The position numbers and the translations under genes were made by a program. 64,000 nt of DNA from Zanthoxylum bungeanum (taxonomy: Eukaryota > Streptophyta > Magnoliopsida > Sapindales > Rutaceae). Below are positions 1 to 12,380 of the stretch, one piece after another; position 1 is the stretch's first letter, and every line of letters starts with the position of its first letter. Below the pieces are notes generated by a model, which did no database searches, was not told the origin of the DNA, and saw only the letters and a program-made list of their open reading frames with translations. The DNA is taken from assembly GCA_019454045.1 (NCBI GenBank), contig SKCR01034802.1, forward strand, positions 18,541 through 82,540, written 5' to 3'.

Positions 1-1824
1 ACATGTTAGAAATAATTTCCATGTTGAAGACTTTAAAGAAATGCTTACAAAAATAAGATTTTTCCAAGACTTTTTCTTTAGGCCTTCAAGCTTTTCTCTC
101 ATCTTCTTTTATGTTTCATTTGTGTCTAATGAACTTGTTAAACCCTGAAAGATGAAACAAAACAATATATACCTCACACAAATGCCCTTGGCCGAATTTG
201 GTGATGGTAAAATATCTAGATATTATTATTTTTTTTTCATTAAAGTTTCTTTAATCAACTTGCAACTTGAATCATTACAACTTTAATGAAATTCAACAAG
301 TCAATAAAAGAAACTCAAAAAATATAACACTTATATTTATTTAAGGGCATGGCGAAATTTACAATAAATGAAAGGAAATTGATATTTCAATTTTAACAAT
401 TTAAAATAAATATCCAAGGAAGTCAAATCCAATTTGACAACATTTTCCTTTAATGTAAAGTCAAACATTTACACTAATAATCATTTCCTAACTTTATTAT
501 TTCATAAGATATTTATATTTTAATTATATTAATTATTTAACAATTAATTAATTAATTAATTAATTAAATACAAATATCTCAAATATATGTATTATATTTA
601 CTTTAAATATCTCAAATACATATATAAATGATATATGTCAAATACCTTTATTTGACAATTTATTAATGTGTATTTAATAATATCATATATTAAATACAAA
701 TACACATTAATTAGAAAATGACGGTTCTGCCCATTTGCATGTATTTTTTGTTTAACGTTTAAACGATTTATAAATAATCACCATTATTCATAAAAGTTGC
801 CATAGTGCTCTACGAGTATATTTCATTAGTGAGACTCTCTAGATTCAGATATATCCGTCACAAAATCCAATTTAGTGTCCATAATTTACCCACCCGTAAA
901 TTATGACGACCACAGATAAACTAGCTGAATCATACAAGTCGAGGTCATTGCATGCGTATAATCACTCCGTCACAGGTATCCAGATAATCCCAAAGACATA
1001 GATATAAACGTTAAATCTCTATAGGTAATATCCCGTCGACGATTCTATTAGAAATCTATAAATAACATTCGGAACTCACTTCCGAAGTATACTATGGCCA
1101 TAGATTTAACTGATTGCTAATCACATATGGACTACTTATGCTCTGTACACATAACTGACGGATCCTATCTTGACACACACAGGATATCCCGAGGATCGAT
1201 CAACACCTAACGAACATGCGGAGGTCTGATCTAAATAGATCGGTGACGTGACTGCCATCTAAGTGTGGAGGACGTCTTATACAGCCACAGTGGTATCTCA
1301 AGTCGAAGGACCACTATGTTACTCAACCCGAGAAGATTCTTATTGATGTTGGTGTACCATCCATTAAGAATCTTCGGTGAGTCGTTCATTGTTTATCCAC
1401 TATAAACACCTACACGTCTATACGAGTCTCTTCAGACTCATGGTTCATTGGGATAAACCATCAGACCAAGTCTCGATATACGACATGTACTGGTCTCAAC
1501 GGATTTGACTAACCGACCCGTGTTGGTAAATCTTGACCAGGAACTATATTTGATAATATACATTTAGCAGTTACACTTCCCAATGTCAATTACAAACTAC
1601 CTTTGTAACTGTGTACTGCATTATATATTATCGGGCATTTGTCTAATATATACATATCACTAAACCACATTTAGTTTCAATCTAATCGTAATCAGATCGA
1701 ATACGTATATAAAAACAAGAGGTGCAACCATAAATAAGTAATATTATGGGAAAATGAATTGATCATATTCATGAATCAGACATAAATACGATGTAGATTG
1801 GCGCTCTGAGCACCAACCCCAACA
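1..1824 (-). repeat. 3' LTR of element A, truncated by window start
   Basis: This segment matches 6802-8681 almost throughout, so the two are the LTRs of one element. Read on the minus strand it begins TGTTGGGG at 1824 and is preceded by a purine-rich tract (plus-strand pyrimidines from 1825). About 785 bp of the LTR lie left of the window. Relative to the other LTR it lacks a 38-bp duplication and carries scattered substitutions, so insertion is not very recent. Confidence 0.85.
541..568. repeat. ATTA microsatellite in element A LTR
   Basis: An uninterrupted run of the 4-base unit ATTA lies inside the LTR. The matching place in the other LTR (about 7340-7372) is a mixed AATA/ATTA run, so the tract has changed since insertion. 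Confidence 0.7.
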
Positions 1825-4800
1825 ATTTCTCTCACTTGCTCTTGTGCCAATCCACTTTATCATATACACATCTCAATGTGTATCGTATACTCATGGCTCT
1901 CAAAAAGCCCACCTAGCACTTAAGAGGTTGGCAACAAAAAGTAGGTTTGCTATAACACATTGAGTTTGTCAAACAAACTCCATCATTTCCCATAGCCAGC
2001 ATCATTCATATTTTTTAGAATCTAAATTATATATTAATATGACTCTGATACTACATCAATATTGTGCTACAACTACTGAGTTGTCCAAGTATTTAGGGAT
2101 CAAATCCAAAATACTATGAAGATAACGCAAGCACAATAGTAATACAAAACTTCTAATTTATCAGGTCACTATGCAACTTCATAAGTCAATACTTCATAAG
2201 TTGCATCTAATTCCACTCACAAAGTAGAATCCTCTGTGACACTCCCACTGTGTCTTTTCTAACTCTTTATGACGTAGATTGTCTAAAGTTATAATTAGTC
2301 TCAAAACTAATATGACCCTAATGGTTGCAGACTGTATTCTCCATGAATTAGAAACTCGTTCTTAATATCTCAAAGATCACAAAAAACGTGTTTCAAGATC
2401 CATCCTATGGTCTATAGGATATCAAAATAACTCGTAAAAATTACGATTAAATTGATATCTTTAATCACACATAATAAAGTTTTCATTATATCATCATCAA
2501 ATCATACATAAGATTGATTAGACATTCTAATCAATATCTCTTTCGAAAAAGGAATCATCCTTTATGAAAGATGAATATTATATACAAGACAAACATTAAC
2601 TGTCAAATAGTTATACTAACTGTCATATAGATAGCCTTATTGTGTCTTCCATTAGATCGTATCTAATGCACGAATAATAGGAGTATCTCACAAGTCTCTT
2701 AGTTTTATATCTTATATAAAACTTTATATCGAATATAACAGAGATTACTCCCACTGTTTTCACCGAGTAAAGAAGACATAGGTAAACATTTTACCTCACA
2801 AACATCTCATTATTACCATAATAATGATAATGTCGTTAGGATATATAACACTAGAAAGAAATTTGTACGCTCTCACTAACCCTTTAATCATTAATGTGTT
2901 CTCTATTCTTTGATAAAATCAGACAATCTGACTGATATCAAAATTAGAGAACACGGATTTTCGGAATGCTCACCCGAGTCTACAATAGGCTCTATAAGCT
3001 AGTATATCAAACTGCAATCTCACCAGAACACAAACTCTAGGACAATTCCAGAATGTACTCTTCAAACAAAGAAATCACAACTGATCTCTTATCCGAAGAA
3101 GCCATTCAAAAATGCCACTTTGTATTCTTTAGCTAAAATACACAATTTAATATCAACATTAACCAACATATCTTAAATTATTCAATTAGTGCGACTAGAG
3201 ACAAGTTTTCTATGAATCTACAATAGATTGCTGAGTAAAACCTTTCTCACGATCATACTATAAAGGTCAAACAATCAGCTCACATTGCTTTTGCTGCGCA
3301 AACAATTAGCACATTTTATGAACTATTCATAACGAAAGCCTAATCAAGTTCAAAACTTGATCGTAGTAAACTATGAACAATCTTATATCTATGGTTCAAT
3401 GATAATTTCTGAAATCGATATCAAATATCGCTTCCATTATAAGTTATAGGATAATTTTCTTCGATAAGAAAACAATAGAACCATTAAGTATCAAATACTC
3501 GTAAATGATTCTGTTATCCTATTGTTCTTGTACGGAAGATGTATAAGGGGTGTTTCATCTTATTAATTACGTAGTTCCAATTATGGTTTATCATTCTCAC
3601 ATTTGACTTCAATAAGTTAAGTCTTTTCTACAATAATTAACATCTGATGTTAAACACCAAGTAATAAAATAATTTTATTACTTAGGATCGTAGGAAATAT
3701 ATTCTATTAAATAGAATACAGTATTCTATTAAACTGAATAAACGATAAACTTTTAGTTATACCTCCGAGGTGTAAGTAATTTCTATTATATAACTATTAT
3801 ATAAAAGAAAGATTCAAATCTCAAACTTTTCAAGATTAAGATTTTCCACCTATACATATCATATATGTAACTGTAGAAATTAATGGAACCTAAATTAAAA
3901 AGATGAACTAGTGTTACTAGAGCATATCCCCAAGAGTATTGAAACTAATTTGGTAACATTCAATATCAAACGAATCAAATCATATAAGATTCGACTGCTC
4001 CCACTACTCAATTCCATCAAGATGGAATCGTGGAAGAATAATATTGAATAAAAATCATATTCACTGAATAACCTTAGAACTAATTACTTTAAATTCATAT
4101 GTTTGATTATATCAAAGATCTTTGATCAGTTCAAAGACATCTAATGAATTTTAAGGATAGAGTTCTCAAAAAACTTCAGATTGAATATATTTGAACAAGT
4201 CAAAAATGTTCAATCTACGTTTCATCAGAACAGATCGAAAGTTCTTGATACTTTCAAGACGTTCAATATGTGTTCCTTCAGAAACACATAACTAAGTTAT
4301 GACAATTCATAAACTAAGTTTCGAAGTAAAGAAAATTACCTTAAGCAATTACAATTCATTAAACTACATACATCTAATGTATCAGTTTAATAAATCTGGT
4401 GGTCCAATGACAAATCATTGGTTAAACGAGATGTTAATCACCTTCACGAATACAATATTCTTTAAATGGATAAGAATATATGGTGTGATCTTGTATCAAA
4501 CCATCATTTACCATACGGAATAAGCATACAATGCTTAAGTGATAAAATCTCATAAAGCACCGTTCTAAATTATTTACTTTACCGAATAATTTTTCTTAAT
4601 GTTTATCTCTACGTCAATGACACTACTAGTTATATTTAAAATATATAACAATTGTTTATAAAGAACAAGTAACTATCCAATAGTCGCAAGTTCCGATATC
4701 AAATATCAAAACAATCATTAACTAATATTTTAAATAACTAGACGGAAGATATGGTATCCAATACCTATAGTTGTAGTATTATGAAAATCGATATTTTCTA

Positions 4801-5473
4801 TACACAACTATACGCATCTCCTTTCTTTAGCTTTACTATTTTCCTTCAACTGTTCACAACAATTGTAAATGATTGATTAGCAAATTGTGTCAGACACATT
4901 GCCTCTAAAGGTCACTAAAGCTGAGAAACGCCATTACTAGATAAACAAATACCTAATGGGGCTTTCTTAATGCCAGTCAAGAATCTCGAGACATGAACTA
5001 ATTCAAGTCAATTCTTACTGCATAAGAAACTATTCTCTCTAAAGTATTATATCCTAAAAGGGATATCTATCTAGATTATCTATCATAACTTAGAAACTAA
5101 GTCATTAACCATCTTGATTTTTCAAGAAAAACGGAACAACAGTTCCCGATGGTTTAGACCAATCTAAAAATATCCTAGTCTAATAGTATCTAGAACCTAT
5201 TCTAGAATAACTGTAACCAAGAGTCAAGTCAGATAACATATCAAAATATTTGTGCAGTGAATAAAAGTTCAATTCTATAAAAATAATAGAATAAGGAAAC
5301 GAACAAGCGGCAATTTCCATAATAATACACACTGTCTAAGTTATGGAATATTTTAAACTTAGCAGTGCCTCCCACTATTTTACGTAATACTGTAATCCCC
5401 AACGGAAAAATGAGATTTCAATAATTAAATCGAATTCCATAATGGGAAATGGACCTCATGAATATATTTCGAC

Positions 5474-5790
5474 TCACAGCAGAGGCACGGTCTCGCCTAC
5501 GTATATTCATCAGGTAGACAACTCATTTGTCAATCACTCAATAGTGACTCCTGGGTTCCGGTCCTGGTCGTTTCTCGTTGTGACAGCTAGGGTACGTTCA
5601 CAGGAGGCGTATCAAGGTTAAACTCGCCAATGATAAACTCAAGCTACTTGTGTAACCCTGACAGCTAGGACACGTTCAAGATCCGCTTTTGCTTGAATTT
5701 ATCTAGTATCTGATATACATCCGGCATAACTAAATCTCTATCGGCTACACCCTCACAGTAGAGGCACGGTCTCAGATGTAGTCAAGGAAA
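5474..5790. repeat. Repeated short cassettes near the leader of element A
   Basis: Two short sequences occur twice: AGAGGCACGGTCTC near 5481 and 5761, and GACAGCTAGG followed by ACGTTCA near 5582 and 5660. They interleave rather than forming a simple tandem repeat. They lie within about 550 bp of the primer site, where an element may carry packaging or dimerisation signals; no function is shown. Confidence 0.5.
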
Positions 5791-5998
5791 AATATTCATA
5801 AACCGTATTGACAAGACGGACCAAGAAATAAGTATTCCAAATACTAGTTACTTTAAAACCTTATTAAGCGGGAATATTCCATAAAGTGTCATACACTTTA
5901 AATTTAATCAAATTAAATTAAAGCATACATGTATTAAGCAAAGACAAGAATAAAAATTAGATTTAATGGGCTAGTCATATCAGGGGCCAAGAATCAGA

Positions 5999-6013
5999 CT
6001 CGCTCTGATACCA
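5999..6013 (-). other. Primer binding site of element A
   Basis: The minus strand reads TGGTATCAGAGCGAG, starting three bases inside the LTR edge. TGGTATCAGAGC is the usual plant primer site complementary to the 3' end of initiator methionine tRNA. It fixes the orientation of element A and makes 6017-8681 the 5' LTR. Confidence 0.9.
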
Positions 6014-6016
6014 TTT

Positions 6017-8681
6017 TGTTGGGGTTTTATGGCGGAATATCGGTAACGCAGCGGAAACGCGGAAAATCAAAATTTTCCGATTTCAAAATTTTTCTTGGAT
6101 CAATTAAATAAACTTGTTTATTTAATTACCCAATTATCAAATTCTGAAAACATTACACAAGAAACTAAATTTCTTGGTAATTACTGAATTGGCCTAAAAC
6201 TTTACAAATTGATCATTTTAGTCCAAAAATTGTCAAATATAATTTTGGATGATTCTAAATCAGTTCTAAAATGATTTTCAACATATCCAGTACATCAAAA
6301 TCAGATTGCAACAAAGATCCCAAATTTTAAGCAAATTGTCGAGAGGTCCCCAAATTTTCGATTAATTGCAATTTAGTCCATTTTGTTCAAAACATGTCAA
6401 GATCAAATCCAATCAACCCAAAATTTTACATGCATCATATACATTCCATAATACATCACATATATGAAAAGCCCCAATTTGGAGTGGGTTAAGGTCCCTA
6501 ATGTTTCAATTTCATCAAATTGAGCAATTTTACCAAATCTTTAAAATCCAACACTTTAATCCATTCAATGCTTCACCAAACAAGCCTCACCACTTTGAAA
6601 TAAATCTAGAATAATTCTAGGTCACCAAGGAGTGGATCAAAGACTCTAGAATGGCAACTTGATTTCCAAAGAATCAAAAGTAAGCCTTTGAAACCATTTC
6701 AAGCTTACTTTCATGCACACATCTTTCATTCAAGTTCACAACAAATTAAACACAAACTATAAGAGTAGAGAGAACATCAAAGCAACACAAAATGATGCCA
6801 AGCATGTTAGAAACAATTTCCATGTTGAAGACTTTAAAGAAATACTTACAAAAATAAGATTTTTCCAAGACTTTTTCTTTAGGCCTTCAAGCTTTTCTCT
6901 CAACTTCTTTTATGTTTCATTTTTGTCTAATGAACTTGTTAAACCCTGAAAGATGAAACAAAATAATATATACCTCACACAAATGCCCTTGGCCGAATTT
7001 GGTGATGGTAAAATATCTAAATATTATTTTTTTTGTTTCATTTAAGTTTCTTTAATCAACTTGCTACTTGAATCATTTCAACTTTAATGAAATTCAAAAA
7101 GTAAATAAAGCAACTCAAAAAATATAACACTTATATTTATTTAATGGCATGACCGAAATTTACAATAAATGAAAGGAAATTGATATTTCAATTTTAACAA
7201 TTTAAAATAAATATCCAAGGAAGTCAAATCCAATTTGACAACATTTTCCTTTAATGTAAAGTCAAACATTTACACTAATAATCATTTCCTAACTTTATTA
7301 TTTCATAAGATATTTATATTTAATTATATTAATTATTTAATAATTAAATAAATAAATAATTAATTAAATAAATAAAAATATCTGAAATATATGTATTATA
7401 TTTACTTTAAATATCTCAAATACATATATAAATGATATATGTCAAATAACTTTATTTGATAATTTATTAATGTTTATTTAATATATGATGTTTATTTAAA
7501 ATATCATATATTAAATACAAATACATATTAATTATGAAATGACGGTTCGGCCAATTTGCATGTATTTTTTGTTTAACGTTTAAACGATTTATAAATAATC
7601 ACCATTATTCATAAAAGTTACCATAGTGCTCTACGAGTATATTTCATTAGTGAGACTCTCTAGATTCAGGTATATCCCTCACAAAATCTAATTTCGTGTC
7701 CATAATTTACCCACCCGTAAATTATGACGACCACAGATAAACTAGCTGAATCATACAGGTCGAGGTCATTGCATGCGTATAATCCCTCCATCACAGGTAT
7801 CCGGATAATCCCAGAGATATAGATGTAATCGTCAAATCTCTATAGGTATTATCCCATCGACGATTCTATTAGCAATCTATGAATAACATTCGCAACTCAC
7901 TTCCGAAATATACTATGGCTATAGATTTAACAGATTGCTAATCACATATGGACTAACTATGCTTTGAAACAGAACTAATGGATCATATCTTGACACACAC
8001 AGGATATCCTGAGGATCAGTCCACACCCAACGAACAGGCGGAGTTCTGATCTAAATAGATCGGTGACGTGACTGCCATCTAAGTGTGGAGGATGTCTCAT
8101 ACATCCAAAGTGGTATCTCAAGTCGAAGGACCACTATGCTACTCAACCCGAGAAGATTCTTATTGACATTGATGTACCATCCATTAAGAATCTTCGGTGA
8201 GTCGTTCAGTGTTTAGCCACTATAAACACGTACACGTCTATACGAGTCTCTCCAGACTCATGGTCACGTACACGTCTATACGAGTCTCTCCAGACTCATG
8301 GTTCATTGGGATAAACTATCGGACCAAGTCTCGATATACGACATGTACTGGTCTCAACGGATTTGACTAACCAACCCGTGTTAGTAAATCTTGACCAAGA
8401 ACTATATTTGATAATATACATTTAGCAGTTACACTTCCCAATATCAATTACAAACTACTTTATAACTGTGTACTGCATTATATATTATCGGACCTTTGTC
8501 TAATAGATACATATCACTAAACCACATTTAGTTTCAATCTAATCCTAATCAGATCGAATACATATATAAAAATAAGAGGTGCAACCATAAATAAGTAATA
8601 TTATGGAAAATTGAATTCATCATGTTCATGAATCAGACATAAATATGATGCGGATTGGCGCTCTGAGCACCAACCCCAATA
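6017..8681 (-). repeat. 5' LTR of element A
   Basis: The LTR is 2,665 bp, with plus-strand left edge TGTTGGGG and right edge CCCCAATA, where the sister LTR has CCCCAACA; the terminal C is mutated. The sequence beyond 8681 is the interior of a Gypsy LTR (compare 31961 onward), so element A inserted into that LTR. The target duplication cannot be tested because the far edge lies outside the window. Confidence 0.85.
8227..8302. repeat. 38-bp tandem duplication in the element A 5' LTR
   Basis: A 38-bp unit beginning CACGTACACG occurs twice in a row. The other LTR has one copy (about 1407-1444), so the duplication arose after insertion. Confidence 0.85.
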
Positions 8682-9555
8682 GATACAAGCTAGAAGAAAG
8701 TTATAATAGTTCAGATTATCATCGAGGGAAGATATTTCTCAATATTTCTACATGAAAAAGGTTCAGTAGAGGCTTGACCTTTTTGAAGAGAAGGTGAGGG
8801 AAGTAAAGGCTTTTTTACCGACCCGACCTTCTGGTAGATGTAAGGAAGGGCTTCGTTTATTTCGGCTCACCGACCTGAGGATATGCGGATGTTGCCTTAT
8901 ACTCTTAGATGATGATTTGGGCTTCCTGAGGATTGATGAGATAGAAGTAGGCCAGCGGCTGTTGGGATGAAAGAGAGCTTCAGACATCTTAACTGACACA
9001 CACAATTACATAAGAGTGGTTAGAATACTGGCTGGCACATTGGCAGAGCGTGTAACAATTACCGAGAATGGGAAATTTAATGAAATTTAGATGGAAGATA
9101 GTAGAGGTGTCAGGCGGGTGAGCTATTATCTGTAAGGTAATTGAGGAAGAGAGCCGAGGTAATAATGGATTAGTAATGTGGCTGACGTCACGAGTTAGTG
9201 TAATAGTATAATTTGACACAGGGGTTGAAGTCTCACTGTAAGAGGTTGGTCAATTTTATTCTAAGCACTCTTGTAATTTGTAATAGAGAGAAAAGAATCC
9301 CGAGTTAGAAATAGAAAAGAGGTTGGTCGACCCGAAGTGGTAATAAAAGTGATTATTCATTTTGTATCCGTGGATGTAAGTTAGATCCATTCCGCCGAAC
9401 CATGTTAAATCTTATGGTTTGTCTGTGTGTATTCTGATTTTCTTAGTTAGTTTGCATTTGGTTCCCAACAAACCAAACAAATTCATAGTTTATGGTGGTT
9501 TATTTGAGGAGTGATTTTCCCGAATTGCCCCTAGAATGAAAATCAGCCATCAACA
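8682..9555 (+). repeat. 5' LTR of Gypsy element G1 (left edge displaced by element A)
   Basis: This stretch matches 31961-32821 directly and 16788-17680 in inverse orientation. It ends ATCAACA and is followed at once by a primer-site-like sequence, so it is a 5' LTR. The first bases of the LTR (TGAGCACTAGA in the 31953 copy) are missing because element A inserted there. The palindrome TGACGTCA is at 9183-9190; the TATA box found in other copies is damaged here. Confidence 0.8.
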
Positions 9556-9556
9556 T

Positions 9557-9577
9557 TTGGCGTCGTCTGTGAGGAAC
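9557..9577 (+). other. Primer binding region of G1
   Basis: TTGGCGTCGTCTGTGAGG directly follows the LTR. TTGGCGCC-CTGTG sequences at this position are typical of plant non-chromovirus (Tat-like) Gypsy elements. G3 carries the less mutated form at 53864. Confidence 0.7.
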
Positions 9578-9607
9578 AGTATAAGAAGAAGCAAACACAT
9601 TAATACG

Positions 9608-11150
9608 ATGGCATAAGATATGAACCACAGATCTTCAGAGGCTTCGACAACGGAGTGGATGAAGAAAATGAAAGAAACCATGCGAAGTGAGAGAAATGAT
9701 GCTCAAAAGGAAATGGAAGCAACTCAAACCTTCACGAAGGCCATGATGTAGAAATTAGAAAAGTTTGAAAATAAGGCGGGAGGAAAGAGGTAAGCCGGCC
9801 CCAGCCAAAGGAAAGAGGAAATAACAAGAAGAAAAATGATCACCGGAGCGGAGGGAGACGACGAGATTGGGAAGATGAGTGCCCATAGAGTGAGATCTGT
9901 AGTCATTTCTGGAGCTGTACCGGCAGAGGAGTTGTGGGAAGAAGGGGAATACAGACAAACTCCAGAATCTTCTAGCAACAACCCATGTTTCGCGGAGAAT
10001 GACATGGGCTGACACTTGAGGGAAAGGTATGTAGCTCTCAGTTATGGGAGATATCGTGCTTGGAGTGGAAAATGAGGTGCATATGAGCATGATAACTCAG
10101 AGAACCAAATGAGGAATTGGTTTCGAAAGGAGATGAAAAAATGGGAGGAAAACATGAAAGAGTGGATACGAAGTGACCAATATATGGAGATAGCATCCCA
10201 TTTTCACAAAGGAGATATTGGCGGTGAATTTTCCAAGGTGATTCACCATGCCCTCGATGAATGTCTACAAGGGCAACACGGACCCCAAGTTCTACATTGA
10301 GAAGTTTGTTTTGTTAATAGAAATACGTGGAATGGCAGGGGAGGCCATATGTAGGGTGTTCCATTTAACCTTGGGCGGGTCAGCCAACCTATGGTTCATG
10401 AACTTGACTCCGGGAGTATCAGCAGCTTCATACAGTTGAGGAAGATGATGGGGCGTGCGTACCGAGGAAGATGATGAGGTCATTGAGATTGATAAAGAAG
10501 AGAGACTATGAGTCTTTGAAAAGATTTATTGATAGGTACCACAACCTAGTTTTAGAGGTTGGGGCATATAAGTCATCAGAGGCGCTGGAAAATTTTAAAG
10601 AGGCCTTAAAGTCAAGAGGTTATGGTCTCACCTGAGGATTCAGGATATACCGGACTATGCCATGACTTTGGAGCGGGTAATGAATTTTGTGTTGATGGAC
10701 ATAGAAGAGAAGATCGACCGAGGCAGGATTGCTTAGAAGCTCAGAGCACCTTGACCAAAGAATCTGCGAGATTTGGGCAGAGACTTGAGGACCCGGTCCT
10801 GAGGTAGAAGAAGTTCAGGTCGATTCCTCAGAATAATCCAACACAAGAGAGAAGGTCGTTTGTCCAGGTCAACCATGTCACCGGAGGGACAATGTACACG
10901 CCTCGAACAAACCACTAGTCCAGTTAATTAGGAAAATCCAAGGTAAAGGCCTATTGACTAAGCCCGACCCGAAAAGGTTTCGAATTGAGAAGAGAGACAA
11001 CAGGGCTTATTGTGTGCACCATAATATGAGGGGACACACCATAAAAGATGTAGAGACCTGAACGAGCAGGTGAAGGACTTGGTAAGGAACAACTATCTGA
11101 ATGGGTGCATAGACCAAGCAGCTATGAAAGCCGAACAACGTCGATAACGA
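9608..11150 (+). pseudogene. gag: Gypsy gag remnant of G1
   Basis: This is a decayed Gag, the structural protein of the virus-like particle. The start codon at 9608 is followed two codons later by a stop. The recognisable core is in the frame of 10248-10439, where residues such as EIRGMAGEA, VFHLTLGGSANLWF and MNLTPG match the plant Gypsy Gag core domain (Retrotrans_gag family). A weak CxxH-like stretch (YCVHHNMRGHT) near 11010 resembles the Gag C-terminus. Several frameshifts and stops break the frame. No protease, reverse transcriptase, RNase H or integrase follows before the tandem array, so the element cannot move by itself. Confidence 0.75.
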
Positions 11151-11159
11151 CAGTCATCA

Positions 11160-11640
11160 GGAAATAGTCGGAGAGCCAATATGCCATGGGTAGTCGATCG
11201 ATTTCCATAGTGTCTTCTGCTTATTATGATCATTTAGTTATTCTCTGAGATTGTTATTATATAGAGGGTGGAGCACCTAAAATTAAGTTGTTGAATGAAA
11301 TGCAATATCAGGAGTTGAAGGTTGATGAGTTTCTCCCAACCTTCTGTGTTGATGTTGAACAAGTTCCTCCTAGAGAAATTATAGATGTTGTTCGAGCTAC
11401 CGGTATTCAGTTTCTCCAAAAAGCTCAGTTTAGAAGGAGATTGATAAGAATTATTCAGAAGAAGAGCTCGGTTCAGAAGGACATTGTTAAGAATTATTCA
11501 GAAGAAGAGCTCGGTTCAGAAGGACATTGTTAAGAATTGTTCAAAGATGTTGAGGAAGATATTTTCAATAGTGCCTCTTTTAGAATGACCCTTAAAGAGT
11601 TGTAAGATGGGTAGTAGATCCCGTGATTATGAATAAGACT
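11160..11640 (+). other. Post-gag segment of G1 with 43-bp duplication
   Basis: This piece has an inverse homologue at 27001-27425. It holds an 81-codon open stretch (11288-11533) that I do not recognise. The segment 11445-11530 is a 43-bp unit repeated twice, containing GAAGAAGAGCTCGGTTCAG; the G2 copy has only one, so the duplication is local. Confidence 0.6.
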
Positions 11641-12380
11641 TTCCATTTCTTAAATAAAATCTTATTCATCTATGCTTGTTTGTTATTTGAATGTGAAAGG
11701 CATGTTTAATATTCTTGTGAAAATACTCATGATCAGAATACATGAAGGGATGTAAGACATGTGGGAAAAGCGTGCGCTCCCTGACATGCTAATCCCATCC
11801 AGGCTGGAATGTTAACACCCAATGACTTGCATCTTTAAAGAATGTCGCATCATGAGGGCCTGCATGACATTTGACACCTCGAGTATCCATAACATGCTCG
11901 GGGAATGAGTCGGTGTGGCGTTTGGTACCTCAAGGTAATCTTAGCATTAATGGATGGCTAGTGGCTTAAGTACTACGATACCTCTAGGTTTGTATAGCAT
12001 GGGGAACGATAATTCCCCCATGGTGTTTGACACCCACTATTGGAGGTACATAGCACGGGGAGGGCCCACGGGCCTCCGCGATATTTCTAGCCTCGGAAGG
12101 TACAAAGCACGGGGAATGCCAGAGCTTATTTCTCTGGGACGTAGCTTAGTTCTCTGGGACGTTGAACTGTAAAGTTGAAAATTATTATTTTGGGTAGCAT
12201 GGGGCACGACGCTGCCTTAGGATCCTTTGTTGTTTCTTTTAGGTCACGACGGGGTATGTGATATATCACTTTCGTTTTGTTTGTCTTATTTTTATCTTGG
12301 TTTTATTTTTTTGGAGGACTTGAAATGTGACGCCATTTCCAATCTCTATGTGAGTGCCAGAGGTTGAAAATCTTCCCTCG
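11641..12380 (+). other. Non-coding spacer of G1
   Basis: No credible frame. It matches 26051-27000 in inverse orientation, including short repeats such as GCATGGGG and CACGGGG around TTTGACACC. It is part of the 3' untranslated portion of the Gypsy family. Confidence 0.6.

Larger units (their letters stand above)
1825..6016 (-). mobile_element. Interior of element A: non-coding LARD-like retrotransposon
   Basis: This 4.2-kb stretch lies between two long direct LTRs and has a primer site and purine tract in the right places for a minus-strand LTR element. It has no long reading frame on either strand; the longest open stretch, 74 codons at 4299-4523, resembles nothing I know. No gag, protease, integrase or reverse transcriptase motif is visible. 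LTRs of about 2.67 kb with a non-coding interior of this size fit the LARD class, which depends on proteins of other elements. The purine tract resembles the Copia type, suggesting but not proving Copia ancestry. Full length would be about 9.5 kb. Confidence 0.75.

Noticed and set aside
4299..4523. 74-codon frame in element A
   Set aside because: The only frame in the interior, antisense or sense with no motif; expected by chance in AT-rich sequence of this length.
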